A DNA stretch of 5,524 nucleotides, taken from assembly GCA_003525045.1 (NCBI GenBank), contig DQGF01000119.1, forward strand, positions 1 to 5,524, read 5' to 3'. A program made the position numbers and the translations under genes. Positions within the stretch are counted from its first letter, which is position 1. Every line of letters starts with the position of its first letter. Shown in pieces: positions 4,945 to 5,524 of the stretch. This DNA is from Pseudomonas sp. Its GTDB lineage: Bacteria > Pseudomonadota > Gammaproteobacteria > Pseudomonadales > Pseudomonadaceae. The notes beneath the pieces are model-generated. The model had not been told where the DNA came from, searched no databases, and worked only from the letters and a program-made list of their open reading frames with translations.

Positions 4945-5142
4945 TTATTCAGGGTTATGCGGGGCAACCAGTTGCGTCGTGACCAGGGCGGCCAACGCGT
5001 TTTCTTCGCTGCCGAAACGGGCAAGCAATGCGGCTCGTTTCTCGGGGGAGAGGCGATTCCAGATCCCGATCATTTTCTCGGCGGTGCCGATCAGAACGCT
5101 GGCCTGAGCTTCGCTGAAGGTAGAGTCGGAGTCATCGGTCAT
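4945..5142 (-). CDS. Hypothetical 65-residue soluble protein
   Basis: I do not recognise a named family. The product starts MTDDSDSTFSEAQASVL, has an acidic N-terminus and then looks mostly helical, with two likely amphipathic helices (about 10-30 and 32-58) broken by LSPEKR. There is no signal peptide or membrane segment. Codon usage and GC match the neighbouring chromosomal genes, so it looks native. The ribosome binding site before the ATG is weak (GAG within CGAGCC). A 13-bp hairpin lies between it and the 43-residue gene upstream. Its position ahead of the MFS gene hints at co-transcription but not at a role. Confidence 0.6.
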   Translation of the reverse strand: MTDDSDSTFSEAQASVLIGTAEKMIGIWNRLSPEKRAALLARFGSEENALAALVTTQLVAPHNPE

Positions 5143-5165
5143 GGTGAGGCTCGAGGTTTCAGGCG

Positions 5166-5197
5166 GTGTGGAAAGCGCATGTTAGCGCTTTCCACAC
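5166..5197. terminator. 13-bp perfect hairpin, possible terminator of the 43-residue gene
   Basis: GTGTGGAAAGCGC (5166-5178) is the exact reverse complement of GCGCTTTCCACAC (5185-5197), with a 6-base loop. It begins about 20 bases after the stop codon of the - strand gene 5218-5349 and ends about 23 bases before the next - strand ATG. No T-run follows on either strand. It may be a terminator without a U-tract, an RNA-stabilising 3' end or processing site, or a protein-binding dyad. Confidence 0.5.
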
Positions 5198-5217
5198 GGT
5201 CTGGCATTGCAGGTGTA

Positions 5218-5349
5218 TCAGTCTTCGCTGTCGGCCTGGCGGCGTTCAGTTGCTTCTTCCGGCTTGGGCTGTTGGGCACCGGCTTGTTGCGTGGTCGTCT
5301 GCTCAGTTTCGTGCAGGCTTGGGAAGGGGAGATTAGGAATCTCGTGCAT
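5218..5349 (-). CDS. Hypothetical 43-residue Gln/Glu-rich protein
   Basis: A very small gene supported mainly by its start: AGGAG (5356-5360 on +), a 6-base spacer, then ATG. The frame is open to 94 codons from an ATG at 5502, but that longer start has no comparable ribosome binding site and its extra segment lies in AT-rich, promoter-like sequence. The product starts MHEIPNLPFPSLHETEQ and continues with a low-complexity stretch rich in Thr, Gln, Glu, Pro and Ala. It is strongly hydrophilic and net acidic, and probably disordered. No signal peptide or membrane segment is visible. Function unknown. Confidence 0.6.
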   Translation of the reverse strand: MHEIPNLPFPSLHETEQTTTQQAGAQQPKPEEATERRQADSED

Positions 5350-5475
5350 ATCGCGCTCCTCGCTAAGTCTGTTGATAGATCTGGGTAGATCCGCGCTTTT
5401 AAAAAAGCCTGGGAAGGATACAGCAGTAGAAATGACAAATAGACTTTTATATCCATTTGTTTCGACGGATGGGGT

Positions 5476-5504
5476 TGTATAGACAAGCCTGCGGCGACGC
5501 ACAA
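5476..5504 (-). promoter_or_regulatory. Candidate sigma-70 promoter for the 43-residue gene
   Basis: On the - strand, TTGTGC (5504-5499, 4 of 6) is followed by exactly 17 bases and TATACA (5481-5476, 4 of 6). Transcription would start near 5468, giving a 5' leader of about 120 bases. That leader is AT-rich and contains the palindrome GCTTTTAAAAAAGC (5395-5408) and a small dyad GATCT-GGGT-AGATC just before it. The match is moderate. Confidence 0.35.
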
Positions 5505-5507
5505 TCC

Positions 5508-5524
5508 CCTGTGGGAGCGGGCTT
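5508..5524 (+). repeat. Start of a REP sequence, cut by the window end
   Basis: CCTGTGGGAGCGGGCTT matches the opening of the common Pseudomonas REP (GTGG variant). It differs from the right arm of the REPIN at 62-92 (GTAGGAGCGAGGCTT) at two positions. The remainder lies beyond the window, so whether it is a single REP or half of a REPIN cannot be seen. Confidence 0.75.

Overview
The window looks like a chromosomal segment of a fluorescent-group Pseudomonas. Three things point that way: GC-rich codon usage in the main genes; REP-type repeats (GTAGGAGC... and GTGGGAGC... followed by GGCTTGCCCGC or GGGCTT) at both ends; and AroP, ArfB and a YhhS/YfcJ-type MFS transporter of gammaproteobacterial type. 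No species can be named from the sequence alone.

Layout: (1) 8-92 is a perfect inverted pair of REP sequences (a REPIN). (2) 93-774 is an unusually long, structured region upstream of an aromatic amino acid permease. It holds two TyrR/PhhR-like boxes, a 10-bp direct repeat, a 48-codon ORF with a very strong and possibly masked ribosome binding site, a good sigma-70 promoter candidate, and a 20-codon ORF with two Trp codons that resembles a leader peptide. (3) 775-2187 is aroP, closed by a strong intrinsic terminator. (4) About 2240-3060 is a clearly AT-richer island with one unrecognised small protein gene on + and two tandem, mutually paralogous 69-residue membrane protein genes on -. (5) arfB (ribosome rescue hydrolase, +) converges on an MFS transporter gene (-); their stop codons share one CTAG. 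(6) Two small - strand genes of unknown function follow (65 and 43 aa), separated by a 13-bp perfect hairpin. The window ends in the start of another REP.

How it works together: the best-supported story is aromatic amino acid uptake. AroP keeps Tyr103, the position tied to tryptophan transport in the E. coli protein. Its gene is preceded by a Trp-containing mini-ORF. The second Trp codon of that ORF lies at the base of a possible RNA stem whose other arm ends just before the weak aroP ribosome binding site. That is the arrangement expected of tryptophan-responsive leader-peptide control (translational rather than terminator-based, since no intrinsic terminator is visible). This mechanism is an inference. 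The other genes show no obvious functional link to aroP.

The candidate novel items are the aroP leader region and the tandem small membrane proteins of the AT-rich island. All structure and promoter calls were made by eye, without folding or database searches.
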